Source: Deltaproteobacteria bacterium (lineage in GTDB: Bacteria > Desulfobacterota > Dissulfuribacteria > Dissulfuribacterales > QOAL01). From it: a stretch of 58,509 nucleotides of DNA. The position numbers and the translations under genes are program-made. This document shows positions 26,527 through 34,848 of this stretch, piece by piece; within the stretch, counting starts at the first letter, position 1; each line of letters opens with the position of its first letter. Where the stretch lies: contig JALVJO010000154.1 in NCBI GenBank assembly GCA_027028245.1, positions 1 to 58,509 on the forward strand. The letters are read 5' to 3'. The notes beneath the pieces were generated by a model. It did no database searches, was not told the origin of the DNA, and saw nothing but the letters and a program-made list of their open reading frames with translations.

Positions 26527-27840
26527 ATGAAACGTCTTTTTATAGCTTTAGCAATAATACTGGTCTGCTGTTTTGCAGCAAGTGCAGTGCTGGCAGGAGG
26601 CGGCGGACCGCCTAAAAACCTTATCAAGGGATTCTTCTTAAAGGTGAACCCGGATCACACTGCCGTGTTCAAGATGGATGTTACCGGTGTGGAAAGAACG
26701 CTCAAACTGCCCGAGGATATCAAGGCAGAAGATATTCCCATGAACAGGAAGGTCCTTGTTACCCTGAAGACCGAGGGGCATGAGATCACAGACGAGGTAA
26801 AGCGCGTCTCCATCATGTTCATAGATATACCGGCGAGCAAGGTGGTAGCCCTTTTGATAGTGGGCCTTATCGGCGGACTCCTCAGTGGCTTTATCGGCTC
26901 CGGCGGCGCATTCGTGCTCACTCCGTCCATGATGTCCCTTGGAGTCCCTGGTGCAGTTGCCGTTGCCAGCAACATGTGCCACAAGTTTCCCAAGGCAATG
27001 GTTGGAGCATACAAGCGCTGGAAATACGGTCAGGCAGACGTTAAGCTCGGACTGGTCATGGCAACTTCAGCCATCATCGGCGTGCAGATAGGTATTCAGA
27101 TACAGAAGTACATCCTCGATCACTGGGGGAATGCCGGCTCCAACCTCTATGTGAGCCTCATGTTCGTAATCATCCTGGTAGTTGTGGGCGGCTATGTCCT
27201 CTATGATGCATATAAGCTCCAGAAAGGAGGCAAGGAGGCAGAGACTACTAAAATCGCCCTGGCGCTTCAAAAGATCAATATTCCGCCCATGATACATTTC
27301 AAGCAGGCAGGCATCACTATTTCCCTTTGGTTTACCCTCCCAGTGGGTATTGCCACAGGTATGCTTGCAGCAACCATTGCCGTCGGAGGTTTCATCGGTG
27401 TTCCCGGTCTTATATATGTCATCGGAGCATCAGCTGTTGTTGCAAGCGCCACCGAACTGGTAATCGCATTTGTCATGGGAATGTGGGGCTCCATCCAGTG
27501 GGGTCTCAGCGGACTCATTGATATCAGGCTTACTGTCTTGATCCTTGCTGCATCCCTTTTCGGCGTTCAGCTCGGTGCCCTGGGTACAACTTACGTAAAG
27601 GACTACATGATAAAGATAGTCATGGGTGCGGTCATGCTCATAGTTTCTGTCAGCCGCGGTGCCAAGATTCCTGAATACCTGGCAGAGCTCGGTCTTCGTT
27701 CGCCTTTGCCTCCTGAAACCGCTGCCTTATATGATTCCATCAGTTTCTGGGCCTTGGTTGCCGCCCTTGCTGCTGCAGGAATAATCATATCAGTGGCCAT
27801 GATCCGGGGGATGCTCCAGGCAAAGGCAGAAGGTTTGTAG
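26527..27840 (+). CDS. TauE/SafE family sulfite/sulfonate exporter with periplasmic head
   Basis: Inner-membrane permease of the TauE/SafE (DUF81) family, 437 residues, with a typical signal peptide ending at VLAGGGG. About 75 residues of soluble periplasmic region follow (residues 28-102, GFFLKVNPDHTAVFKM...), which ordinary TauE proteins lack. The membrane part has the family repeats: GGLLSGFIGSGGAFVLTP and, in the second half, an AVGGFIGVPGLIYV segment. The family exports sulfite, sulfoacetate or other organosulfur anions. A GGAGG ribosome site precedes the ATG. It ends about 140 bases before a strong terminator at 27983. Confidence 0.88.
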   Translation: MKRLFIALAIILVCCFAASAVLAGGGGPPKNLIKGFFLKVNPDHTAVFKMDVTGVERTLKLPEDIKAEDIPMNRKVLVTLKTEGHEITDEVKRVSIMFIDIPASKVVALLIVGLIGGLLSGFIGSGGAFVLTPSMMSLGVPGAVAVASNMCHKFPKAMVGAYKRWKYGQADVKLGLVMATSAIIGVQIGIQIQKYILDHWGNAGSNLYVSLMFVIILVVVGGYVLYDAYKLQKGGKEAETTKIALALQKINIPPMIHFKQAGITISLWFTLPVGIATGMLAATIAVGGFIGVPGLIYVIGASAVVASATELVIAFVMGMWGSIQWGLSGLIDIRLTVLILAASLFGVQLGALGTTYVKDYMIKIVMGAVMLIVSVSRGAKIPEYLAELGLRSPLPPETAALYDSISFWALVAALAAAGIIISVAMIRGMLQAKAEGL

Positions 27841-27947
27841 CAGGCGGATTTCAGCAGCTCTGCGCCGAGGGATATGTTCAGACTTTTACTTGGAAGCCTG
27901 ACAGAAAAGGTGATCGGTATGGTCAGTTTCCCGATATTATCCCTGTA

Positions 27948-27964
27948 TTGACACAGCCTGTCAA
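27948..27964. promoter_or_regulatory. Perfect palindrome TTGACA-N5-TGTCAA
   Basis: A 17-base inverted repeat with identical six-base arms, between the TauE gene and the terminator. It looks like an operator for a dimeric regulator. It lies upstream of the terminator, so it may act on neither gene; position alone gives no answer. Confidence 0.3.
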
Positions 27965-27982
27965 AATAATAAGCGTATTGAG

Positions 27983-28016
27983 CGGCAGTAGTTTTGGATA
28001 CTACTGCCGTTTTTTT
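27983..28016 (+). terminator. Rho-independent terminator after the first TauE gene
   Basis: Perfect ten-base stem (CGGCAGTAGT pairs with ACTACTGCCG), seven-base loop, and a run of seven T. It ends the small membrane protein/TauE transcript and separates it from the SLC13 genes. Confidence 0.85.
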
Positions 28017-28035
28017 GTAATAAATGTTGAAAAGG

Positions 28036-28063
28036 TTTACAAACAATCCGATTGGGATAACAT
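28036..28063 (+). promoter_or_regulatory. Candidate sigma-70 promoter for the SLC13 operon
   Basis: TTTACA (28036-28041), a 16-base spacer and TAACAT (28058-28063), just after the terminator and 54 bases before the start codon at 28117. The boxes are only moderately close to consensus. Confidence 0.35.
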
Positions 28064-28116
28064 AAGAAGGCTTCCTGTTAGGGGAGCCAGAAACATTGAA
28101 AGTAGTAGGGGAGATC

Positions 28117-30069
28117 ATGAAGAACAAACTAGGTATAGGGGTGTTTGCGGGTCTGGTGTCAGTCCTGCTTCTGTTTCCGGGGCAGTCTGCCTTGGCAGAG
28201 GAGGTGATGGTAACTCAATCACCAGTGCTGACAAACGACATAATAATTGTCCTTGGCGTGCTGGTTTTTGCCATACTCCTTTTCATCTTTGAATGGGTAA
28301 GGGTGGACGTAGTAGGTATAATGATGATGGTGGTGCTGCCCCTTTTGGACGTGGTGACACCTAAACAGGCCATAAGCGGTCTGAGCTCCAATGCGGTTGT
28401 TTCCATCATTGCAGTCATTATTATCGGGGCCGGCCTGGATAAGACCGGGGTAATGAACATCCTGGCCAGGCAGATAATAAAGCTTGCAGGCAAATCAGAG
28501 ACCAGGATAATGGCGCTCATTGCAGCTACAGTGGGTCTTATTTCAAGCTTCATGCAGAACATAGGCGCGGCTGCCCTTTTCATGCCGGCTGCCACCAGGA
28601 TCAGCAAGCAGCTGGGCGTACCCATTTCCAGGATACTTATGCCCATGGGCTTTTGTGCAATCATCGGCGGATGTATCACCCTTGTTGGTTCCAGTCCCTT
28701 GATCCTCCTGAATGACCTTATGGAACAGTGGTGGAACAACAACATATCCCTCATGGGCGGCAGGGCCTTTGAACCCTTCGGCCTTTTTACCGTTACTCCC
28801 ATGGGTCTGGCCCTTCTAGTTGCCGGTATTGTCTATTTTGCCTTGCTCGGCAGGTGGATCCTTCCTTCCAAGAAGGCAGAGGATGATTCCGGGCTCATGT
28901 CAGGCCAGGTGGAAAGCCTCTATTCCATCAAGGTGGGAAAAAGGCCCTTTGAGATGGAGGTTCCCGCCAACTGGAGGGCAAGGGATCTCGACTCCCTTAA
29001 TTTCCGCCCCACATACAAGTCTACAATAGTTGGTATTTTCAAGCCCAATGAAAAGAAGATGATCCTTTCACCCCAGAGAGAGGATGTTATTGAACCTGGG
29101 GATGTCGTAGCAGTATTCGGAAGGGAAGAACACATAAAGCATATCGAACATGATCTGGGCTGGAAAGCCAAGGCCGACCTGGAGATCTTCGCAGAGATGC
29201 TTTCCCCAAACAACAGCGGAATCGTTGAGGCCGTAATCCCCCCGAATTCCAAACTCGTGGGCACAACCATGAGAGATGTCCACTTCCGGAAGACCTACGG
29301 CGTTAATCCTCTTGCGCTGAATAAGGGCGGTGAAATCTTGAGGCGCAACATTTCCAGGATGAAGCTCAGGGCCGGAGACGGAATCCTCCTTGAAGGCCCC
29401 TGGGAAAGGCTTCATTTCCTGAAGGATAAGGGCATCCTGCTTTTTACCGAGGATTTGAAGGGCGAGGTCATGAGGCCTGAAAAGGCCATTCCTGCCCTGG
29501 CCTGTCTCGCCCTGGCACTTACCCTGGCCCTTGGTTTTCACGTACAGCTTTCCATATCGCTTCTGACCGGTGCCCTGGGGATGGTGCTTTTGAAGGTCAT
29601 GTCCATTGACGAGGCATATACCTCCGTGGACTGGATGACGGTCTTTCTGCTGGGAGGCCTTATTCCCCTTGGCATTGCATTTGAGACCACTGGTGCAGCC
29701 CGCTACATTGCAACGAGCATAATGAATGCCATGGGGCAGGTAACTCCCTTTATGCTGCTTCTTATAGTAGGTCTTTTGACCTCGTTTTTTACCCTGGTGG
29801 CATCCAATGTGGGCGCAACGGTGCTCCTTGTTCCTCTTACCATGAACATGGCATTCCAAGCTGGAGCAGATCCAAAGATGGCAGCCCTTGTGGTGGGAAT
29901 TGCCGCATCAAATACCTTTGTCCTTCCCACGCATCAGGTGAATGCCCTGATCATGAGGCCGGGCGGATACCGCACTGTGGATTACGTCAGGGCTGGAACC
30001 GGTATGACCATCCTTTACCTGATAGTGATGATGGCCATGCTGAAATTCGTCTACGGAATTTCTGCTTAA
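28117..30069 (+). CDS. SLC13-family permease with TrkA-C domains
   Basis: Inner-membrane carrier of the SLC13/CitT-ArsB superfamily, about 650 residues from the ATG at 28117 (AGGGGAG just upstream; a TTG 21 bases earlier is also in frame). After a signal-like first helix there is a hydrophobic half (residues 40-250), then a cytosolic insert with two TrkA-C (RCK-C) domains: YSIKVGKRPFEMEVP to REEHIKHIEHDL, and ANNSGIVEAVIPP-like to LLEGPWERLHFL. The second hydrophobic half follows. This layout is found in bacterial permeases for sulfate, dicarboxylates or cysteine-like substrates. Its TrkA-C pair likely senses a ligand. The next carrier gene starts 16 bases later, behind an AGGAGG site. Confidence 0.85.
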   Translation: MKNKLGIGVFAGLVSVLLLFPGQSALAEEVMVTQSPVLTNDIIIVLGVLVFAILLFIFEWVRVDVVGIMMMVVLPLLDVVTPKQAISGLSSNAVVSIIAVIIIGAGLDKTGVMNILARQIIKLAGKSETRIMALIAATVGLISSFMQNIGAAALFMPAATRISKQLGVPISRILMPMGFCAIIGGCITLVGSSPLILLNDLMEQWWNNNISLMGGRAFEPFGLFTVTPMGLALLVAGIVYFALLGRWILPSKKAEDDSGLMSGQVESLYSIKVGKRPFEMEVPANWRARDLDSLNFRPTYKSTIVGIFKPNEKKMILSPQREDVIEPGDVVAVFGREEHIKHIEHDLGWKAKADLEIFAEMLSPNNSGIVEAVIPPNSKLVGTTMRDVHFRKTYGVNPLALNKGGEILRRNISRMKLRAGDGILLEGPWERLHFLKDKGILLFTEDLKGEVMRPEKAIPALACLALALTLALGFHVQLSISLLTGALGMVLLKVMSIDEAYTSVDWMTVFLLGGLIPLGIAFETTGAARYIATSIMNAMGQVTPFMLLLIVGLLTSFFTLVASNVGATVLLVPLTMNMAFQAGADPKMAALVVGIAASNTFVLPTHQVNALIMRPGGYRTVDYVRAGTGMTILYLIVMMAMLKFVYGISA

Positions 30070-30085
30070 AAGGAGGGTCTGAATC

Positions 30086-31927
30086 ATGAACATGAATTTA
30101 TCTGCAGCCGGCTGCCGGCGCAGTCTGCTGTGGCGCAACGGATCTTCGGCTGCTGCGGCACTGTTTTTCACGGCTGCTCTTCTCTTTGTGCTTTCCGGTC
30201 CATGCCTTGCGGCCCAGGAAACACATGATCAGCTCAAGCATGAAAACGCTGTGCACCCTGTGGAAGCCGCGGAAACCCTTGCCATTGCCGGCAAGATTTC
30301 AAATCCGCACAATACTGGTGTGGACGACGTGGAACTCAAGGTCTTTCTGAACGGAAAGGAACTTCAGCCTAAGGCCAAGGAGGGCCAGCACGCCCATGGT
30401 ACAGGCGGCCTCAAGACGGAGGCGGATGGCACCTTCCAGGCTGTTCTTGAGCTTCCCGGCGGCAGCATCAAGGGTGCAAGCATAGAGATAGAGGCCTTCA
30501 AGCCGAGTTATGAAACAGGCCGGGTGAGCCTGGACAACACAAGGATTGCCTTTGACGGCAAGCGTTATCTGGCCCACGTGGAACTCAAGATAAAGCGTAC
30601 CCAGGGCCCTGCCTTCTGGATTGCAACGGTGATCTTCCTTGTGGCCTACGTGCTGATCTCCTTTGAACTGCTCCACAGGACACTTGCTGCAATGCTCGGT
30701 GCAGCAACAATGCTGGTAATCAGTTACACCCTTGGAACCATCAACCCGGAATATCACATCTTGTCCTATGAAAGTGCAATTCATGCCATTGACATGAATG
30801 TTATTTTCCTGCTCATGGGCATGATGATTATAGTGGGAATCTTAAAGCATACCGGGGTATTTCAGTGGTCGGCCTACCAGTGTTACAAGCTGGCAAAGGG
30901 GAATGTCATGCTGCTTGCCATCATCCTTATGACCTTCACCGCTGTTGCATCGGCATTTCTCGATAACGTCACAACCATGCTCCTTCTCACGCCGGTCAGT
31001 ATTGAAATAGCCCTGTCTCTCGGGATCAACCCCCTGGCACTTCTCATCCCGGAGGTCCTGGCATCGAATATCGGCGGTACGGCAACCCTCATCGGAGACC
31101 CGCCCAATATCATGATAGGTTCCTACGCAGGGCTGACCTTTATGGATTTCGTGGTCAACTTGACCCCGGTCTGTATCATTTCAATGCTAGTGCTTTTCGT
31201 CTATTCAAAATTTGCCTACAATAAGGAATACGGAAAGGCTACGGTTACAGACATCCAGGCCTTTATAGAAAAACTCCGCCAGGAATACCAGATCACTGAT
31301 TCCCAGCTGCTGACCGTGGGGGGCATTATCATGGGAATTGTCATCGCCATGTTTCTCACCCACGGCTACTGGCACATGGAGGTGTGTATCGCAGCCCTTT
31401 TCGGTGCAGCACTTCTTTTCACCTACGGGCTGGTTACAAAGAAGATAGATCTTCTGACATTGATCGAAAAGGACATAGAGTGGACTACGCTGCTTTTTTT
31501 CATGTTCCTGTTCATCCTGGTCGGAGCTGTTGAAGAGACAGGGCTCCTGGATCTTATTGCAGACTGGGTCCTTCATCTTTCCCACGGCAGCCTGGTCGCT
31601 TCCATCTGCCTGATTCTGTGGGTTTCTGCCATAATGAGCGCTTTTGTGGATAATATCCCCTTTACTGCCACAATGCTGCCAATAGTAGGCTACCTTACCC
31701 AGGTGATCCCCGGTGCTGATTCAGGTGTGCTTTGGTGGGCCCTGGCCTTCGGGGCATGTTTCGGCGGCAACGGCACCATGATAGGGGCAAGCGCCAACGT
31801 CGTGACCCTTGGTATAGCGGAATCCGCAGGTCATCCCATAAAATTTTTCGGTTTCATGAAGGTTGCGTTTCCGTACATGCTGGTCAGTGTGGCCATCGCC
31901 AATGTGTGGCTGCTGCTGTTCTATTGA
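30086..31927 (+). CDS. ArsB/NhaD-type carrier with N-terminal periplasmic domain
   Basis: A 613-residue membrane protein. Signal peptide ending near LSGPCLAAQ, then about 140 periplasmic residues that look like an Ig-like or carboxypeptidase-regulatory beta domain (IAGKISNPHNTGVDDVELKV...). The ion-transporter domain fills residues 170-613, about 12 helices. Motifs include SAFLDNVTTMLLLTPV and NIGGTATLIGDPPNIM in the first half and SAFVDNIPFTATMLPI with GGNGTMIGASANVV in the second, as in NhaD Na+/H+ antiporters and the human P protein. Substrate could be Na+/H+ or an anion. It is the second gene of the SLC13 operon. The exported head domain is unusual for this family. Confidence 0.86.
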   Translation: MNMNLSAAGCRRSLLWRNGSSAAAALFFTAALLFVLSGPCLAAQETHDQLKHENAVHPVEAAETLAIAGKISNPHNTGVDDVELKVFLNGKELQPKAKEGQHAHGTGGLKTEADGTFQAVLELPGGSIKGASIEIEAFKPSYETGRVSLDNTRIAFDGKRYLAHVELKIKRTQGPAFWIATVIFLVAYVLISFELLHRTLAAMLGAATMLVISYTLGTINPEYHILSYESAIHAIDMNVIFLLMGMMIIVGILKHTGVFQWSAYQCYKLAKGNVMLLAIILMTFTAVASAFLDNVTTMLLLTPVSIEIALSLGINPLALLIPEVLASNIGGTATLIGDPPNIMIGSYAGLTFMDFVVNLTPVCIISMLVLFVYSKFAYNKEYGKATVTDIQAFIEKLRQEYQITDSQLLTVGGIIMGIVIAMFLTHGYWHMEVCIAALFGAALLFTYGLVTKKIDLLTLIEKDIEWTTLLFFMFLFILVGAVEETGLLDLIADWVLHLSHGSLVASICLILWVSAIMSAFVDNIPFTATMLPIVGYLTQVIPGADSGVLWWALAFGACFGGNGTMIGASANVVTLGIAESAGHPIKFFGFMKVAFPYMLVSVAIANVWLLLFY

Positions 31928-31982
31928 TCAGATGGAGATTTTAATTAGATAGAAGGTCTTAAACAGGAAAAGAGAGGAAAAA

Positions 31983-32945
31983 ATGACGCAAAAGGCAGAA
32001 CCTCTTACCAAGTTTTTACTGCCTATTGACGGCAAGGGCACCTACAAGGCTTCATGTGCCCTGGCTGCATCCCTGGCAAGTGTTTGCAGGGAAAGGGTCA
32101 AGGAGATTACACTTCTTCATGTCATGGCAGGCAGGTATCTGAGCACCCATATGGCCAACATAGATTTCAGGGTGGACACCGTCCTTGAAAGCGAGCTGTT
32201 CCAGCGCCTAAAAAAGGATTTTATCGACAAGCAGATAAAGCCGGAGCTGGATGAAGCCAAGGATTTGATACAAAGATTGTATCCGGGGGCGGCTGTTGAT
32301 TTTGAAGTGAAAGATGGGAAGCCGGCCAAGGTCATCATCAATTTTGTGGCGGAAAACAATTATTCCACCATTATAATGCAGAGACGCTGCATGGACCCTG
32401 TAAAGGGGGCTTTTATAGGCAGTGTCACGTCAGGAATCCTTTACGGCGAAGAATCCTGCTCGGTCTATATCCCGGGCACGGATTTTCCGAGGGACGGCCT
32501 GGTGGAGTTCAGGTCTCTTCTCGTGCCTGTAGACGGTTCTCAAGGCTCAATGGCTGCTGCATCTGAGGCGGGAGTCCTTATGGGTTGTGTTCCCCATGCA
32601 TCCATTGTCCTTTTAAACGTCGTGGACGTGGTGGATATAGCCAAGGCTGCAGAAAAAAATCTTTGGCCTTCTCCTGTTCAGGAGGCCGAGGAAATACTCA
32701 AGAATGCCGAAAGGCAGCTTGTGAAATCAGGGGTTGATCCTTCCAGGATAGTAAAAAAGGTGCTTGCCGGAGATCCTGCCGACATGATTGTCAAGGAAGC
32801 AGAATCCTCCAGTGCGGATATTGTGTATATAGGCCGGACTGTTCGAAGTGCAGTTACCGATGTGATTGTTGGAAGTGTTGGACGCGCTGTGCTTGGAAGG
32901 TGTGCCAGAAAAACCATGGCCGTAGTGACACCGGAGAAGGATTAA
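31983..32945 (+). CDS. Universal stress protein, tandem UspA domains
   Basis: Cytosolic protein of 320 residues with two UspA folds (about 8-160 and 175-318). The second keeps the ATP-binding pattern GRTVRSAVTDVIVGSVGRAVL (shown here as GRTVRSAV then GSVGRAV); the first, IMQRRCMDPVKGAFIGSVT, is less canonical. UspA proteins respond to energy stress and bind nucleotides. A GAGAGGAAAAA site precedes the ATG. It follows the ArsB/NhaD gene by 55 bases and is probably in its transcript, so a regulatory link to the carriers is plausible. Confidence 0.87.
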   Translation: MTQKAEPLTKFLLPIDGKGTYKASCALAASLASVCRERVKEITLLHVMAGRYLSTHMANIDFRVDTVLESELFQRLKKDFIDKQIKPELDEAKDLIQRLYPGAAVDFEVKDGKPAKVIINFVAENNYSTIIMQRRCMDPVKGAFIGSVTSGILYGEESCSVYIPGTDFPRDGLVEFRSLLVPVDGSQGSMAAASEAGVLMGCVPHASIVLLNVVDVVDIAKAAEKNLWPSPVQEAEEILKNAERQLVKSGVDPSRIVKKVLAGDPADMIVKEAESSSADIVYIGRTVRSAVTDVIVGSVGRAVLGRCARKTMAVVTPEKD

Positions 32946-33060
32946 AGGGGATTGAATATGCAGAAGCGGGTCTTTTGCTTGTATGGACCCAGCTGCTGTC
33001 TTTTAACTGGGTGCTGTTTTTCGATAATATCAGGCCCTTAACAAGGAGGTTTTTTGAATC

Positions 33061-33846
33061 ATGAATAGGCAAAGGCAATTATTTGCGACGTTTTTGATAT
33101 GTATTTTGGGCTGTTTTTTCCCTGGAGTGTCCGGCAGTGCACATGCCGGGGATTACAAGAACAGCATAGGAATGGAATTTGTGCTCCTGCAGCCGGGAAC
33201 TTTTATGATGGGCGCCAGCAGGCATTTTGAAAATGCCGATATAGACGAACTTCCAAGGCATAAGGTTACCATAACCAGGCCCTTTTATATGGGAAAATAC
33301 GAGGTGACCCAGGCACAGTGGGTAAAGGTGATGGGCAATAACCCAAGCCACTTCAAGGGGCACAATAGGCCTGTGGAAAATGTTTCATGGAATGATGCCA
33401 TGGAATTTATCAAGAAGCTTAATGAGATGGAAAAGACCGATAAATACAGGCTTCCCACAGAGGCAGAATGGGAATATGCAGCCAGGGCAGGGGAGCCGGG
33501 CTCCTACTGCTTTGGAGACATGGTGGGAGATCTGCCGCTCTTTGCATGGTATTATCATAACTCCAATGCCCAAACACATAACGTGGGTGAACTCAAGCCC
33601 AATGTCTGGGGTCTTTATGATATGCACGGAAACGTGTGGGAGTGGTGCAGCGACTGGTACAGCTTTGATTATTATTCCAAGTCTCCTGAAAAGGACCCGG
33701 CAGGTCCTGAAAACGGTGTCTTGAAGGTGGAAAGAGGCGGAGGCTGGGACGCCCTTCCTGATGCCTGCCGATCGGCATACAGAAACGGTTTTTTCCCCTT
33801 TAAGGGAAATTCCGCCCTTGGTTTCAGGGTGGTGAGAATGCCCTAA
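33061..33846 (+). CDS. Exported SUMF1/formylglycine-enzyme-like protein
   Basis: A 261-residue protein with a Sec signal peptide (first 30 residues, ending SAHAGDY) and the SUMF1/FGE-sulfatase domain: MEFVLLQPGTFMMG, YEVTQAQWVKVMG, LPTEAEWEYAARAG, MHGNVWEWCSDWY and a C-terminal LGFRVVRM. True formylglycine-generating enzymes need two Cys near the end; here the region reads GGGWDALPDACRSAYR, so only one Cys remains and sulfatase activation is unlikely. It may instead be a binding or scaffold protein of this fold. No sulfatase is encoded in the window. An AAGGAGG site lies upstream and a strong terminator follows. Confidence 0.87.
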   Translation: MNRQRQLFATFLICILGCFFPGVSGSAHAGDYKNSIGMEFVLLQPGTFMMGASRHFENADIDELPRHKVTITRPFYMGKYEVTQAQWVKVMGNNPSHFKGHNRPVENVSWNDAMEFIKKLNEMEKTDKYRLPTEAEWEYAARAGEPGSYCFGDMVGDLPLFAWYYHNSNAQTHNVGELKPNVWGLYDMHGNVWEWCSDWYSFDYYSKSPEKDPAGPENGVLKVERGGGWDALPDACRSAYRNGFFPFKGNSALGFRVVRMP

Positions 33847-33870
33847 ACAGTCTTAGAATTTTTTCGGTGC

Positions 33871-33908
33871 AAAAAGGCCGGCAGCCCTTCCAGGGTGCCG
33901 GCCTTTTT
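33871..33908. terminator. Rho-independent terminator, bidirectional
   Basis: AAAAAGGCCGGCA pairs with TGCCGGCCTTTTT around an inner CCCT/AGGG stem and a short loop. A-run on one side and T-run on the other allow termination in both directions. It closes the SLC13/USP/SUMF1 block. Confidence 0.9.
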
Positions 33909-33947
33909 GTGTATTTTTGAAAATTTTGTATTTTATATAATTTTTCA

Positions 33948-33972
33948 CAACTGTTTCGAAGAGAAACAGTTG
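33948..33972. promoter_or_regulatory. Upstream activator palindrome 1
   Basis: CAACTGTTTC and GAAACAGTTG, perfect ten-base arms around five bases. It is one of two sites sharing TGTTTC-N5-GAAACA, about 170 bases upstream of a sigma-54 promoter. The geometry is that of an enhancer site for an NtrC-type activator. Confidence 0.6.
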
Positions 33973-34016
33973 TTGCACATGATAATGTCCTGCTATTTCA
34001 AATAGTTATAATCATA

Positions 34017-34033
34017 TGTTTCTTAATGAAACA
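34017..34033. promoter_or_regulatory. Upstream activator palindrome 2
   Basis: TGTTTC-TTAAT-GAAACA, the same half-sites and spacing as the palindrome centred 65 bases upstream, close to six helical turns away. A third, different palindrome (TTGCGC-N6-GCGCAA) lies at 34050-34067 between it and the promoter. Confidence 0.6.
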
Positions 34034-34116
34034 CAAATCATGTTATTTTTTGCGCATGAAAGCGCAAGGCCCCTTTTTTATAAAATAAAGTCTTTAATAA
34101 CAGTAAATTAGAAGCA

Positions 34117-34132
34117 TGGCATTACCCTTGCA
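34117..34132 (+). promoter_or_regulatory. Sigma-54 (-24/-12) promoter
   Basis: TGGCATTACCCTTGCA has the invariant GG and GC dinucleotides ten bases apart, and TGGCA/TTGCA match the consensus. It lies about 100 bases before the Usp-like gene and should drive the Usp-like/TauE/TIGR02186 genes. Confidence 0.65.
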
Positions 34133-34234
34133 GATAATTTTACGAAAGAAGTGCAGCAGTCAATATTCGCTGAATTTTACTACAAAAATAACCGGCAGAA
34201 ATAAAGAACCGGCTTGAGGGTGAAAGGTCAGGGA

Positions 34235-34750
34235 ATGGGGAAGGTAATAGCACTCCTGGCAGACGGCAGCAATTCTGACCTGTATGCATGTTTTTGTGCA
34301 GTCAAGCTTGCCAGGAGAATGGAGGCAAAACTCTTGTCAGTACTTCTTATGTCTGAAAGAAATGAAAATCCCCCAAGGGAAAGCTCTGAGCGCTGGCAAG
34401 CATGTTCCCCATCAGAATTTTTGTATCTTATTTCAAGTCTGGGAAACTTCGAGGGAGTGGAAGTCTCCTATCACCTCATTGATGAACGGGACGAGGAGAA
34501 CCTGGTGGAATTTCTGATCTCCAAAAAGGTCCCCTGCATTATCATGGGAACGCAGGATCAGGAGGATTTTGATAAAAAACAGAAATGGCTGTCGCAGCTT
34601 GTTCAGAAGATTTATGCAAACCGGCACTGGTACCTGGGGGACCTGACCGTGTTTTTGGCAAAGCCCTGGAGGGAGAAGGACTTCAAGAAGGTGCTAAAGG
34701 AGCTGAGCTCGGATTGCAGTCTGTATCCAATAGAGATGGTATTTGCATGA
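34235..34750 (+). CDS. Usp-like hypothetical protein
   Basis: Cytosolic protein of about 171 residues from the ATG at 34235 (AAAGG a few bases upstream; a TTG 21 bases earlier is in frame). The fold reads like a divergent UspA: MGKVIALLADGSNSDLYACF, then LARRMEAKLLSVLLM, and later VPCIIMGTQDQEDF at the place of the usual strand before the ATP loop. The GxxG nucleotide loop is not kept, so it may not bind ATP. It is the first gene after the sigma-54 promoter and 98 bases upstream of the second TauE gene. Confidence 0.65.
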   Translation: MGKVIALLADGSNSDLYACFCAVKLARRMEAKLLSVLLMSERNENPPRESSERWQACSPSEFLYLISSLGNFEGVEVSYHLIDERDEENLVEFLISKKVPCIIMGTQDQEDFDKKQKWLSQLVQKIYANRHWYLGDLTVFLAKPWREKDFKKVLKELSSDCSLYPIEMVFA

Positions 34751-34848
34751 AGAGTTCAGGGAGAAATATGTCCCAAATTTACAGGCGGACCTGAAGGGCA
34801 GGGATGCCTGTACGGTCACGGGATAAAAAATAATTAGGAGGGTTTGAT

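Noticed and set aside
27873-27950. 25-codon frame before the terminator
   Set aside because: Weak ribosome site, no known peptide; ends at the TTGACA palindrome. Too little evidence.
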